Source: Quillaja saponaria
Taxonomy: Eukaryota; Streptophyta; Magnoliopsida; Fabales; Quillajaceae
Length of the DNA stretch: 64,000 nt
NCBI GenBank assembly: GCA_029379385.1
Contig: CM055605.1
Coordinates: 12,249,001 to 12,313,000, forward strand
Reading direction: 5' to 3'
Both the position numbers and the translations under genes were made by a program. The notes below the pieces were generated by a model. It was given only the letters and a program-made list of their open reading frames with translations, ran no database searches and was not told the origin of the DNA. How positions within the stretch are numbered: the stretch's first letter is position 1; each line of letters starts with the position of its first letter. This document shows, in pieces, positions 10,501 to 24,500 of the stretch.

Positions 10501-13500
10501 GTGCTACAGTTATGACCTAGAGAAAACCTTTATATATAAGGTTTGCTTATTATATTTGCAAATATCTTTATTCATAAGTGTTGTAAAAATGGTCCTTTGT
10601 TATGAAAAGACAAAGAACTAAAGAAATCCTGACAGATGTTGTCCATTAGTGTGTGTCAAGCTTAATATACATAGTTTGGCATGTTTCCAAACAACTTAAG
10701 CTAATACGTTAAGTAATTCATTGACATGGTTGTTTGGAAAAGGTTGGTGGTTCAAATCTTGTACCCCTATTAAATAATTATTTCTGTGTTGTAGTTTGTG
10801 TCGTGTTTAAGCCTCAAAATCCATGTTTAAGTGACATACCGGAAAGAGTTAGTGTGTTGTGCTTAATATACATCGATGGGATGTTTTCCTAACACATTAA
10901 GCGTTTAGTTGTAATGAGGGATGTGACATTAGGCTACTACTAGAAAGGTACTTCAGTACTACTGCTAGTGCTATACACATCACACACTTCATGGTACTTT
11001 CCAGACTCTTAACACGTGGAGAAACTAGTATATTCCATTTACAGAGCACAAAGAGAAACTATTAATGATAAGAGTTTCCTCTGTCACACATTCAGTACTG
11101 AGAAGTTTTTGTGGTCAAGACTCAAGATGCAGGTCAATCTACTGTGACTCCATCCGAAAACTGTTATATGTATTTTTGTTAAGGTGCTGGCAGCAACAAT
11201 TTGGTTCGAGAGAGAAGTATTGAATACCTACTCCAACAGCGAGCACTGGAGCAGTTGAATATTTTTGATAAAGTGCTGGCAGCAACTCCCAGACACTGAC
11301 CCAGAGCAAGGGCTTCTGATACACCAAGCATACTCACAGCCATGGCCAAATTATTGCAGATCTTTGCTGCCTAATAACAATCCAAGCCAAAACTATAAAG
11401 TAGTCCTTAATAAACAGCACAGTTAGTCATATTAGACTAAGCCAGGATGGTTCTATCTATTCACATGTAAATCCAAGAATATAGTGTACTAGAATTAGAA
11501 TTTAGCTCCGAGATTGGACACATTAAAGACAAATCATTATATCCTCCTGTCACAACAGAAGTATTCTACTGTGAAATGTTCTAAGAACTTCTTGATGCTA
11601 AAATAATGTAATTTGTCACTACAATTGGCAACAGCGACAACTTATGTAGTTCATCAAAGCTTACTGATTACCACCTTATGATACAGCATTATTTAAATTC
11701 CTATATAGGAGAAAAAGAGATTTATTTTTACAGTGAAGATATGTTTACTTTTAAGATCATCTGAAGTTAAAATTGTATACATCTATATGATTACATCTCA
11801 AATTTCCATTATCCTTGACGTGTACAAGACTTATATTTTCCTAAAGTCCAGCTTAATCAGATGATAAATAAATAGAAAATTATCAGAGTTTAGGGCATTG
11901 ACTAGTATAAAGTTGTGTAATCAAATATTTCAGAAAACTTACAGAACCATTTCCTGCTTTGCCACAAAAAATTGCACTTTTTCCCATCGAAAGGAATAAG
12001 AGGTTTGCAGCCTGATATGCTTCCTCAGAGCCACCAACCTGGAGAGGTTCCAACTCTTGTTTATAAAGCCAAAAACACACAACTGTAATGGAATCTATCT
12101 AGCGTGTTGACCCGGGCCCTACTCCTTGACATATAGGTGAGCACGACACCTTTTAATGTACCATGACAAGAAAAGTTTTTTAAAGACAATGCTTGAAAAG
12201 AAGTAAAAATATGACAAATAATTTGGTATACTTTGAGTGCAAAATTTTTTATTGTCTGGCAACTTTGTTTTTTCTAAATAAGAGCACGGGTTCCTATATA
12301 ACAACTCTTATTGTCCATGTTCATGGATGTGAAGGGATAGTCCACAATAAAACACAAAGAAGATTAAGAGAAGTGTCGAACAACCAAATAGAATACGAAA
12401 CTAATTGAAGTTAAGGAAACTAGGATGTCACAATGGAGATTATTCAAGCCAACAACGAATGGGTTGAAGAATATGAAACCAAAAAAACAACTCTCGAGTC
12501 CAAAATAATTTGATGATAAGCACAAGAATACTTGGTTTGAAGCCATGGCAATTGATAAAGACACCACTGAGATAAGTGATGAAACCGAGGGTTGTGTGAG
12601 AACTCCACTATTTTGTTAGATATTCCAATCCTCTTTTTGTTACTGTTCACAATACTTTCATGAGCACATCAAGCATTCAAAATATTTGCTATTGACTATT
12701 TTCCTTCCACTTCCCAACTTACAAGTTAGATCCATAAATGAACCAGGATGAACTCAAGCTATTTTGGGGGCTAGAAGCATAATAATACCATAAAAGTTAA
12801 TGTCCCAGCTTCTGCAGCAATAACACTTCCAGATACTGGTGCATCCAACTTGGCAGGAGTCTCCCAATTATCTACACAAAATGCAACCATTCAGTTTTTA
12901 TATATGGAAAAGAATAGATCAATTTAGACATAAACTCCACTCAAGAAAAAGAAAGTTCACACAGGAAAGGAGCCCCTGGTCTCTGATTCAGGAGACACTT
13001 TCACACCCATAGATTAGCATATCATTTACAAGACACAGCCAAATGTTTAAAGTAATGAGTCATTACCAATGTTGTATACCATGTTACTGGTATCCATAAA
13101 TTATGGAGGCATTTTTTGTTAATAATCATGCAGCCAATAGTATTTATTATTAATGCCTTATGTTGATGATAGACATATCTTTATTATGAATTAAGTCCTG
13201 AGATGTAGTGATACAGTACCATACTTAATAATAGACTGCAAAAAACCAAAAGAAAATTATACAACTTCTTCGATAGCACAACATTCTTGCACTAAGTCCT
13301 AATATGTAGAGATGAAGTATTAATTAGACCTTCTACCGGTAAATTATATTTAATATCTTTAAGAGGCAATTAATACATCTAATTCACCATGAAACCTATT
13401 TGAAGGCACATTTGTATCTTATCAGTTTCAGTATATTTGTAGTATTGACCATTTACCCACTGTATAATATGTCAAAATAATTTTTACTTATTTTGAAATT

Positions 13501-16500
13501 AAAGGATCCGCAAGATATAATTTATAGATAGATCTATGAATATTGCATATTTTAGTAATGCAAATTATATTGCAGTAGCAAACAAAAAAGAAAAAAGAAA
13601 GCATTGTTTTGTCTATATGTTGTATATTTATGTCATTTTATTATGAGAACCTACACTTGCACTCTTTAGGGCACCTTTTTTTCCAGAGTGCAACAGTTAA
13701 GTATCTTGGCCTTCAGGAAGAAGTATGCATTAGTCTATGTCAAAAGTTTAGAACTTTTAGGGTTTAAAGTTCCCTCAAGAAACAAAAATGAACATGTTTC
13801 TATTCAAAATCCAGTCCATTTAAATAACCAGCTAAGATTACCATTTTGGTTCTTTATTTTTAAGTCCCTTTTTAGGTGTGAGGAAAAATCACAGATTGCT
13901 TATTGAGTAGAAAATCTTTCTGCTGTAAACACCATGGAAAGTTAAAGGACTATTGCCTTCTCTATACGTTGCAATTTACAAGAGAATAATGTCATACAAT
14001 GACAGAAGTACTGCATGGACTTACATTATACAACCTTTCTCTAGTTATTTGATTCAATAAAAATAGGAGAATAACTCACACACACTCAAATAACCTGCAT
14101 CACCAGCTTAAGGGGCTGCTGATTTCTTCAAAATAAGAAATCACAAGGTTTAGTGAATTGGATAAGGAAAGGAAAAAATGCATATTAATGAAGAACCAAC
14201 TCTTCAATGATTTTCTACCACTGAATATGATCCCGGGGATTTGGGTAGGAGCACGCAGATATATCAGACTGGCTAGAGAGAGGGTGTCAAAATTCCTCTT
14301 GCTTTTTAAGACACAAGTTTTAATGAATAACATAGCCCAAATATCACATACTAGCTGACAAGACATAATTATCTGTTAAGAACAGACTTGTTTGGACCAT
14401 CTATTGAAGATCTAACCAAACATGGAATACTAGCTGAAAGTTCGAGTTAAATAAGTTTACTTGAAAATTTATTAAATATTACCTTTCTTCTCTTTTAAAA
14501 CACAATTAGATATGGTAGTGGAAAGGTTTCTCGATGTTTGTGGATCGATAGTAGAGGAATCTATAAATAACCACGGCCGTAGGAGTTTCCCACCATGAAG
14601 CAAACCATTTGTTCCAGCGTAAACATCAATCACCTACTTAAATTTGATCAGTATGTTATTCTGGCATCAATATATAATTTTTAGATAACAAAGACATTAA
14701 AGTTCAATACCATTAAATACCAGAGCCTGACATCTGAACAAATACCAAATGTCCTGTTCAATCTAATGAGTTCAAGTAACACATATAGACCTCTAACTTA
14801 TAAAAGAAAAGCATGAAATTCCTTGGTTCAATATCATGTAACAAATCTTATGATTCATATGAAAATCATGTTACCTCTACAAACCTACACACACATACAG
14901 TATAAATGTATTAATACACATATAGACATAGCATCTCATACAAACATATAGATAGAGTTAACAGAAGTAGAATAACTTTAATACATGGATACAAGTCATT
15001 TGACAAAATAATCATTAGAATTACTGTGATTTAAAAAAAAGGAAAAAAAAAAAAAAAAACCATGTAGGATAGTTAGTTCGATGGGCTATGCTTAAAATAT
15101 CAAACTTGTTTGTTCCTAAGATCCATCAACATACTTCCAATTTGACAGTAATATCAAGCAACTTTCTCAATATTTGTACAAATAGCATTGAGATATAAGT
15201 TTGCTTCATTCCTATTGATGTAGATATATTTAATTGAACTTTTCTTTTTCTGTTCAGAATAACAGAAAACTTAAGTAGTCTGTAATATGACTGTTCAAGT
15301 TACCCAGACTTTCATATTGTAACATACATGAGAGACCGAAGATCCAATTCCAGGTTTAGTATACTATGTAGACAATGTAATAGTTCAATTGCCTGGGGAG
15401 CAAAACCCATGGGAATGACAATACTCACATGAGAAGAAGATGGCAACATAGTAATTACAACATCACTTGTTTCTGCAACTTCAAAAGGTGTTCCCTTCGT
15501 CGAAATTCCCATCTCAGAAAACTTCTTCATGATATCAGAGTTTCTGTGAAATTTCCCAAGTGAAATACACATTAGAGGTATCCTTTACAAACCAACCAAG
15601 AAAGAAACTCCTATTTACTTAATATAACAAGTTACAGACATTTCTTGAAGAACATGCTTGTTCCTCTCCGACAGTTGTATAATTGGATCTTTTACTGACA
15701 TGCATATTTTGTATTTTCAAGATTCAATTGAAATGAAAACAGTTTGAATTCAAATCTTGATAAGTAAGAAAAAGCAAAAAGAAAATATATTACTTGTCAT
15801 GAACTGTTACTCGGTATCCAGCCTTAATTAGATTTTTTGCCATTCTGGATCCCATATGACCCAGCCCTATAAATCCAACATTCTGCAAGTATCAAAGAAA
15901 ACATTAAAATATTAAAATATATGAAAACACATCAAACTAGGATCTGCAAGAAAAATGCCACTCTACTTTACAATGGTAAACTGTAAGAGTAAAAGTGAAG
16001 AAACAATCTATTATGTTTTCATAATCTGCTTACCGAAGAAAAAAGAACAGAAGATAAAACTTCATTGAATGAGATAGCCGTCTAGTTCATGAGTAACAAT
16101 TTAGAACAGAGCTTGTTAGCCCTTAAGCCATAATATCAATTCTTTTTACAGTTGAGCTGAAAGTAATAATACTAACTCATAGGCCATCGATTACCACAAT
16201 GAACTAAATTAGGAGTTTGGTCCATACAGCCCAACTATTCATATACCAATACCACCAAAAAAAGAGGGGGTATATATTCTTGGTTCTAATACTTCACCAG
16301 AAAAAGGGGAAGGAGTAAGAGAGTAGAAAGAAACCGACTTATCCACTTCCTGAGAAGCTTGATAATGATGTATTATTCTTGGTTCTAACATGTACAGTTA
16401 TATAATCACCAAAACATTATAAAAATTAAAAACCCATCAATATTCTTAGGAATTATCTTAAGCATGAAATATTCAGAGGGCATATGATAATTGAAAATGG

Positions 16501-16635
16501 GTTGCTTACCTCCAACATTGATGGGATATGGGATGAAGAGAATCCGCGTATTGACGAAAATCGGTGTGGGGAAATGGTGAATGTAAATTTGCAAGAGGAA
16601 AGAGAACTAAGTGCTCTCAACTTGCAAATCGCCAT
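7539..16635 (-). CDS. HIBADH: 3-hydroxyisobutyrate dehydrogenase, mitochondrial (10 exons)
   Basis: This enzyme oxidises (S)-3-hydroxyisobutyrate to methylmalonate semialdehyde with NAD+ in mitochondrial valine breakdown. Coding exons (minus strand): 16510-16635, 15794-15882, 15429-15543, 14483-14633, 12789-12871, 11943-12038, 11228-11370, 10315-10399, 8785-8864, 7539-7635. All introns are GT-AG and all junctions are in frame, giving 354 residues with no internal stop. The start ATG at 16635 has context AACCATGGC. Residues 1-42 are rich in Ser, Arg and Lys with almost no acid, as in a mitochondrial presequence. Residues 44-62 carry the NAD-binding family signature ([20 protein letters not shown]). 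DAPVSGS follows at 170-176, where family members usually have DAPVSGG. The catalytic lysine is K223 in AAKICNN, with N227. The C-terminus keeps [15 protein letters not shown]. Length and exon content fit the plant enzyme (about 350 residues). Confidence 0.97.
9467..9990 (+). mobile_element. LTR-like fragment in HIBADH intron 8
   Basis: Within intron 8 (8865-10314) a block opens with TGTAGACACCCAATTTTC and later contains GGTGGCGACACCATG and GTCGGGGCTGC. This is the kind of terminal layout I know from plant gypsy LTRs of the TGTAGACACC type. The right end and target duplications were not resolved. A T-run of about 22 bases lies just upstream (9293-9314). Confidence 0.4.
10635..10915 (+). repeat. 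Short dispersed-type repeat in HIBADH intron 7
   Basis: The words CTTAATATACAT and (after a gap) TTAAGC occur twice, near 10660 and 10862. Between them is GGTTGGTGGTTCAAATCTTG, which looks like a tRNA B-box with flanks. The layout resembles a dicot SINE or TRIM-like repeat. No full A-box plus B-box promoter could be established. Confidence 0.35.
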
Positions 16636-16940
16636 GGTTATCCTTTCCAAGTTTCAAAGAATGCAAACAGAGCTCGTCTTGCTAAAGGACAAGAGGCAGT
16701 GGCACGCTAGCAGCACTTTCGCCACTGTCTTGTTTCTTTCAAGCCATTTATTTTTCTTTATTTGGAAGAAAAATAGTGTACGACAAGGTCCACGTACTTT
16801 ATCATGTACAACCTAAGTATTAGTGAACCGTTCTTGATAAAAGAAAAAAAGTATAAGAAAAAAAGCTTGCTCGGAAAATATTCGGAATTTATGAGTTGAG
16901 ACATCTTGTCAATTGTGAAGGAAAATGGTAGTGAATTCAT
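16636..16940 (-). promoter_or_regulatory. HIBADH 5' untranslated and promoter region
   Basis: This is the sequence immediately upstream of the HIBADH start codon. It includes a GC-richer leader (about 16640-16730), then an AT-rich region with AAATAAA-like boxes. A precise TATA box or transcription start cannot be assigned by eye. Confidence 0.35.
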
Positions 16941-17168
16941 CTCAACAATTTAAAAAAAATTATAAAAAATTATTAATTCATCAAAATAACTTGTCTTTCT
17001 AATTTTAGAAAATAAAATAAAAAAACATATTTTATAATAAATTAATTTTATTGGTCCACTCAACAATTTTTTTTAAATTATTAATTCATCAAAATAACAT
17101 GTCTTTCTAATCTTAGAAAATAAAATTAAAAAATATTTTTTTATAATAAATTAATTTTATTGGTCCAG
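16941..17168 (+). repeat. 118-bp direct tandem duplication
   Basis: Two adjacent copies, 16941-17058 and 17059-17168, each begin with CTCAACAATTT and end with ATTTTATTGGTCCA. The copies differ at a handful of positions plus small indels in A/T runs. The unit is very AT-rich and non-coding. Confidence 0.85.
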
Positions 17169-17179
17169 TTAGGCAAACT

Positions 17180-18560
17180 AGAGAGGGTGAATATTTTTTT
17201 CGTAAAAATTTGCTTTGTTTAAAAAATGTTTTCTTTGATAAAAGATGTGCATCAAAAAATAGAAACAATAAATAAAATAAACAGAAACACCACAATTTTT
17301 ATAATGGTACACCAGACAATATTGGTTAGTCCATTTTTCAAGGTCACACTTATCATTAATCACTGATATTTTTAACTTAGGGAATCAGCAACCCTTTGGT
17401 CAATTACAAGAAGACCACTGCTTTTTGGCTAGTTACAGGGAGACCACAACCCTCTGAGTTTCAAGGAAATCATAACTCTCTGGTCAATTATAAGGAAATC
17501 AGTGACCTCTGTTTAATTCTATGAAGAACACTTCTCTCTGATCAGATGTGGGGAGATTAGTGGCCTTAAACACAAATTAAATAACTTGTCATTTTTTCTA
17601 TAGGGCAACATTTGATCAACATATAATTATACTCAATCTCAAAATCTTTCTCTGCTTTGGATGAGTATACATTAGAGCAAAGATATAAAAGTTTAACTCT
17701 TTTTGGATGATTAAGGTGATAATATGAATCTTAACGCTCATAGAGAATCTTGATGATTCCTCGGGTTAGATTCCTTTCTCTTTAAGTGATTTCTCACTTT
17801 TTCACCTTACATCATCTCACTATTCATTTTCTTAAGGGCATCTGGAGTTCAACATTTTTTAATTTCTTGGTCTGTTCTCTCTCTCTTTGTTTCTTTAGAG
17901 TTCTGTAATTTATACTCTTAACAAAACAATGGTTACTCAAATAATATACCCATTAGAAAGATGAATTGCTTACTGATGTAGATCCTCAATTGACGATGAG
18001 CAGAGCCTTTTTAGAGTATTGTGGTCTACATTAGATGACTTTTAATTTAATATTTAACTTAATATATATTATATAAAAATATGATAGAAACATTTGTGTC
18101 AGATGAACTTTCATTTTTTGAGTTAACGTAGAGATGACATTGTAGGTACAAACATTGATTTTGAATTTGTTTTTTCTTTTGTACTGCTCCATGATAGACT
18201 TTGAGTTAATGTTGTACTTATTTAAAGGAGATGACTAGCTATTTTGATTTAGTGAAATGAAAAGTTTTAACACACGAAGCTTTAGTTGTAAACTCTTGTC
18301 TTTAGTAGTAAGTCACCTTTGACTATTTCAACAGTTATGGACTTGATTTTAGCACTTGTGCCAAGTTTCAGCAGATGGTCATTTCAGTCTATACTTGTCA
18401 GCTGTTCCATAGCATTTTGTGGATCAGCAAAATGACTTCCATTAGTACTTTAGCGCTTGTCTACATGTACCGCTTGTTCAACTATGAGTTCATTTAACTT
18501 TTTGATGAGATCCATTTAGTTTAGCTGAAGGTCCACTTAGTGAGATTCCTCTTTCACATC
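17180..18560 (-). repeat. Degraded LTR-like sequence, probably copia
   Basis: No gene. The layout resembles the LTR of the copia element at 40-49 kb: an AATGGTACACCAGAC-like box near 17305 followed by short repeated phrases built on GACCAC / CTCTGGTCAATTA between 17390 and 17560. Ends were not found and similarity was judged by eye only. Confidence 0.3.
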
Positions 18561-20584
18561 AAATTATGTTGAGCACCTGTAAAATATGGAAATAGATAGA
18601 ATTAGGATTCATCAGTTATTTTATCATCATCAAATATAGATTTGGAAAAAATTCAAAACACAATTTACCCATCAATATCCTCATTTTTTATGATTAAAAT
18701 ATAATATTGAAATATTGAGGATTTTTATAAATAAATGTTTTTGACAGGCAAAGCTCTCCCTTAATTTGTGCTATGTTTCTTTTTATCACAATTAAAGTAA
18801 TTAAACCATCGTAATTCAATATTTCTTTCTCATACTTTTTGTTATCTCAAAAAGAATTAGATGGGGTAGAATAATATGATCTAATAAAGAGGACATAAAG
18901 TAATTAAAAAAAAAAATCATTGAGTAAAAGGAATAATATGTCATGATAGGATGGGTTAAAGTCTCAAGAGTCATAGGGTGTCCATGCAAGTCTAACACTT
19001 TTTGAACTAACTTTCCTACAACTTTTGACATACTGTGTAACAGTTCTTGAAATATGTGTTGATTTTAGCAAAATTTGTTTTCAATGTCTTAGTATGTCTA
19101 TTATACTAACCCATTATTTTGACAACATTCTCATTTATTAGCTCTAGTCTCTGACCAAGCAGTGATACATTTTCCTTGAATGAGATCTAGTTTATGTGCA
19201 ATAGTAGGAATGGTGATTGCACTTAAGGAGTTCATCTGAGCACTGACCGAAGAAATATGCCTTTGCAAGGTTCTGAGCTCAACAACAGATGATCTTGAAT
19301 GATTTGTACCAGTGCATGGTAGCTTCTCAAGGATTTTGATATTTTGTGATAGAAGAGCATCTCTAGCTATGCTAGTTTTGAGGTTGTTCCAACATATAGA
19401 CTTTAGCTTAGCATTGATACCCTTAACCTGAGATTGCAAATTGCCTATTGTGTTGGTTAAATTTTCAACTAGATCAATCATTTAATCAACATCCTATTGG
19501 GCAGAAGGAATTTGAGATCTTGATACTTTGATTTTTCCTTCTCCTTTTCCAGTGCATCCTGATCGTGGAATTTTTAGTTCAAGGTTGGATCTAGAAAAAG
19601 CTTGAGCAAAGACTTGATCACGAAATTCCTTTGTTTTCTTGACAAGCTTCTCAATTTACTGTTCTTGAAGGAGTAACTTATCATTTAGCTTTTGAAAATA
19701 TTCATGAATTTTGTTATTTTTGAGATTTTTTCTTATTTAGCTCTTTAAATAGTTTAGCTATTGCCTTTCCAAAGGATGTCAGTTCTCCTTGAAAACACGT
19801 TGCTGCTTTAAGATGATAGTATCAATTGCTATTTTAACTATGTTAAGATGATCCTATGATTTCTCTGTGTTTGGCTCCAACAGAGTGAGTTTTCAAGATT
19901 AAGCAAAAGCATAACCAGAAGATAGGACATCAGAAGAGGCTACACTTTTGAGCCGTTATGACAAATCATTAAATTTTACCATAATTTTTGTGACAAAATC
20001 CATAATTTTTGAAATGTTTTTTTGCTGAATCTCTAGTTGTGTTGTTCATGCGAAATTTCTTAGTTGAATATTATTGAGATTTTTGTTTAGACGTTCAAGA
20101 TAAAGACTTGAACGAGCCCTGCATGGTGAGTTCCACAGGAAAGATTCCATAGGTTGACAAGCCCTGCATGGTGAGTTCAACTATAACATAAGGTATGTCA
20201 ATCTCCATCTGTTCAGCATGAACATTCTCTAATGGAGAATGTGCCAAATTCACATTTGTAGCCTCAATTCATTTTTCAGTAACAAAATCTATTTGTATAA
20301 TAGAAGGAGTTGTTATAGATTAAGATTCAGTAGTAGAAATAATTTGATTTTCAAGCTAAAGAAGGATTTACTTGTTAGTGATTTACGTGATATTTTTCAT
20401 TAGATTCAGTAGTAGCTGAAGCATCATCACCCTTCTCGATTTGACTAGGCTGAACAAGCCTTGAAGGCAATGGTTTAACTATTTATTTTTCACTTCTAAG
20501 TTTCAAGTAAGGACTCCTCAGGGTGCCGATCATTCTAAATCCAGCTTTTGTCTTGCAGTTGCACCATGTTCTTTAAAACATTGT
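18561..20584 (-). other. Probable retroelement internal sequence
   Basis: No intact gene. The longest open stretch is on the minus strand at 19131-19481 (116 codons). It begins DLVENLTNTIGNLQSQVKG, with a heptad-like pattern suggesting a coiled coil, and has no enzyme motif. Flanking minus-strand sequence has many stops. A duplicated phrase, CCCTGCATGGTGAGTTC, occurs at about 20117 and 20161. The block sits between LTR-like regions and is best read as decayed retrotransposon internal DNA. Confidence 0.3.
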
Positions 20585-21450
20585 GTTGTTGATTTTATCA
20601 CGCAAGTGCATGTATTGCTAACAAATAATATAGAGTAGAGTAGAGCATCGATCCCATAAGAAATTACTATTAAAAATTTGCAAATTACTAAAATTAAGAC
20701 AATCCTAATTTTATCCAAACAAATAAAATTGAGTTAAAAAACTAATTTAAACTAATGAAAAATTAAACTTTAGAATATAACAGATAAAAGGCTAGAATCA
20801 CAATTAACCTTAACACTTCACTTGAATAGCTTTTATTATTTCATGCTTATTAATTGGACTGAGTTGTTAACCTAGGGTTTTAATTTAATTTTAAGTATCT
20901 TCTGAATTGCTTATAATAATACCTCGCTTATTCAATTCACTATATTCCTATGAGAATTAAATTAAGCAAGATTCATTAAGATTATACATAATTTGACTAC
21001 CCAAGGTATGCAAGTATATTCCAATCTTACATACGTATCAAACTCATTCAATCTAGGTAAATGAATTCAAACAAGTGCTATTTCATTCAAGGTTAACCCT
21101 TAATTCTCTTTCCCAAGTTCCTTTAATTACCAATTCAATCTAAGAAATGCACAGTCAATTAGAAACAATAAGCATAAAATGAAATAAATAACTCAAATTT
21201 CAAAACCTAAGCAATTAAGAATAAAATTAATTCAAGCTACGTGTTGAGTTCCATTGCAATCCTAGAAAGTAAATTAGTTCATGTTACCTAGTGTAAACAC
21301 AAACTCAAATAAGTTCATCATGGAAGCAAATACAAGAAAAACTAAAGTAAAAGTATAGGAAAAGAGAACATTAGAAGGTTGTCGGTCTTTAATATTCAAT
21401 TATCCAGGCTCCTCTTACCTTCTTGCACCCTTTATGACTTCTTAATCTCC
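20585..21450 (-). repeat. Dispersed LTR-like repeat, copy 2
   Basis: Collinear with the repeat at 1370-2225, with many substitutions. Shared landmarks are CACGCAAGTGCATG at the left edge, AATGAAAAATTAAAC, and CTCCTCTTACCTTCTTGCACC at the right edge. No attached coding region was recognised. Confidence 0.6.
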
Positions 21451-21563
21451 AGAAAAACTCAGTTCAATTGTGTGCTTTGAATCCCAAGACTTTCCTTTCT
21501 TATAAACTTTAAAACCTTAAATCAACAGTTGTTTCATAATAGGTTTCTTAGGTCAGCACTGCA

Positions 21564-24500
21564 TGTAACATCCCACACATAGAATGCAAGGGTGTGTGCA
21601 GCGAAGACTAGTCTTAGTATGCCTCTTAGTGTGTGAGGCATTAAGTCTAGATGAGTGAGTGAACTTATGCTTGATATGTTTGTGTGTGAGTATTTTCTAT
21701 TAAGATGTTGCATGTTAAGTGATACAGATGACAATTTATATGATAAGTCTATTGATGAAGAGACACTTTAGATGTCTTGGAAATGCTTAGAATAGAAGGA
21801 AATAATAAGAAATGATAGAAAAACACTAGTGAGTTAGAAAGGTTGAAATTGTCCAATTTTGGGATTTGGACCAATGTTCATTGAAACAGTCATATCTCCT
21901 TATAGGATATTCCATATCTAGTTCTGTAAAATTTATTAAATACTAGACACATTTAGATTTCTAATGGTATATCATTTATAATTTTTAGGCTTATAGATTA
22001 ATATAGTTTATTATTTGAAGTTGTAAAAAATTCTTTAAAACACAAGATTTTAGTAGCTCTGACATTACCTTACTTAATTGACTATAACTTTATCTAGGAA
22101 AAAGGAAATTCAATTCAGTTTATTAGATAAATTAACTAGACATGTATATTTTTATAAATGTGTAATCATATATATTATTTAGATGTGTATATTAGTACAT
22201 TTAGTTTTTTAAATTTGGTTGCAATGTATGAGTGCCTTATTGAATGAGAATGTGTGTATATGAATCAATGTAAATTATTTCTTTAGGTGTCTTGGTTTAA
22301 AATAGATATATAAGTATCTAAGATAGTAGGAAAATATATGAGGACTATTATTAAGGAAAAAATTAAGCTAAAGACCTGAAGGGAATAATTAATTTTTACT
22401 TAGGACTAAAAATTAGTGGAATGATGACTAGGGATTCCATGATTATTTGTCTTTTAATGGAAATTACAGGTATTAAATTGATTGGCTAGGGGATGATATA
22501 TGTGCATGCATGAGAGACATATGTCCCTCATGTTGGACAAGAGGGTTTTTGGGGTAAAATGTTAATGGGGAGTTTTAAATTACAAAGCAAAGAGATAGAA
22601 ACATTTTTGTGCTTCTCTCCTTGCTGCTCATGAGAAGGAGTTGGTGAGAGGAAGAGAAATAGTTGGCTGAGACGGTCTCAGACTCTTTTATGATCTGCAT
22701 GTGAAGGATTAGTGAGATATTTTCAAATCCAAAACCATAAAAATGTTCCTTGAGGTTTGAATTTAAAGATTGAAGTAAGTTGAACCTTTTTTTGCTGCCT
22801 TTTTGTAATTAGGAGCAAGAAATATGTTTTTGTCATAGTTGTAGGATGATTTAGCTTAAGAAACCGAGAAGAAGTTGAAGTTTAGCTTGCTGAGAGCATT
22901 TCTAGAGAAAGGAAAGAGATGATTACGAGTTGAGAAGGGTTTGTGGCTGTTGAAAAACTGATGGCTTTCCGGTGGTCTACTGTATGGTCAGATAAATGCA
23001 AGCTACATTAGAGAGGGTTCAGTGTGAATCGGCCAAGATAACCTAAAGTGAAGCTGTTCCTAACACTTTGAATAATTTTTCTGAAGGATTTCAAGGGTTG
23101 GTTACTTGCAAAAAGAATTTGGAACTCTTTGGCAGTAAGTTGTATGATTTTTGGCTCTGTTTGTGCCTAGAATAATGTAACTAACTTTCAAGGGTTTTAG
23201 AGGTTGAATTAAATTAGCTCAAAACCTCTGAATAATAATTATTCCTAACATATTAAAGGAAAATTTTGGAGGTTTTCATGTTTTAATTTCATGTTATGTG
23301 TTCATTGTTGGAATTTTCGGGTCCTGATTGTATTTGTTTTTGTGTTACTGGTTTGGAGGGTCTTCAAGGATGATTTAGGAGTGGGGTTCTGAAGATGAAT
23401 TGTTCCTAACATTTTGATAAATTATACTAAAAAGTTTTATAATCTGGTTCTCATCTATAAGAATTCTATAAGCATTAGGAATCTGACACTGGCAACTATA
23501 AATTGTGTGTGCGCCCTGCTTGTGTTCATGTGAGGATTTGAATGGGTTCAAAGCTAATTTTAGGAAAAGTTTTTGAATAAGAAGATAGCTAATTTCCTAG
23601 AGATGATGTTTGGACTTGGTTTTGTTGATTTTGGTTAAGTATATAAGTTGAAACCAAGCATATCTCTAAGGTATTTGTAAAAATGTCTATGACAGGTTAA
23701 TTTTAGATAATACATGAAACTTAGCATCTATGGATTTTTGTAATTAGAGAGTTATAGTCTAGTGAAGTGACAAACTAAATAATACCTAGAAATTTTAATT
23801 ACAGCTCCAGAGCGTGTTGTGGAGCCAACGACACACGTGAATTCAAGAAAGAGCAACGATCAAGATTCGTATTACTGTGAGTGAATAACGTATTCTTTGT
23901 TTGCTAGAATAATGTGTTTGATTGTTTATGTGTGTATTCAAATGAATATGTTTATATCGAGATAAGTAAGAATATGTAGTGCTATAATTGAATTATTTGA
24001 ATTATATTTAACATATGACTTTGTTTATGTTTAATAAGGGCCAATAAATTTATTTTTTTATCTGAAATGATTTTTACATATGAAATAAAATCTGGGTGCA
24101 CTAAGATATTTTGATTTGGCTATATGATATGTGATTATAAATACTCGAGTAACTCAATCTCGAGGGATGGATATATAAGGAGTATATATATTTGTTGTGT
24201 GGGTGCAAAAACTATCAAAGGAGGACATGTATTTGGTGTGCGAATGCTGAGTTACTCTAATTAGCCCTTTGTGTGCTTTAATTGATTTGTTTGTATTGTG
24301 TATTACTTGAATAATGCTTGTTTAATTTTATGTGTTTCTATGTTTACGCACATGTGAAATTTCATTGTTTTGAAATTCATGTTAGTTTGAAATTAATTAA
24401 TCTTTGTATTCTATTTATGTATTGAGTGATGCTAGTACCCTTTGGATATGTTTTTCACTCATTGGGTCATTATGACTCAGTCATTGCCTGCTGATTCTTT

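Noticed and set aside
12119..12650. Cluster of small overlapping frames in HIBADH intron 5
   Set aside because: Both strands are open by chance; no conserved motif was found and the region is spliced out.
16484..16816. 110-codon open frame on the plus strand
   Set aside because: It lies opposite exon 1 and the leader of HIBADH and has no known domain, so it is an antisense shadow.
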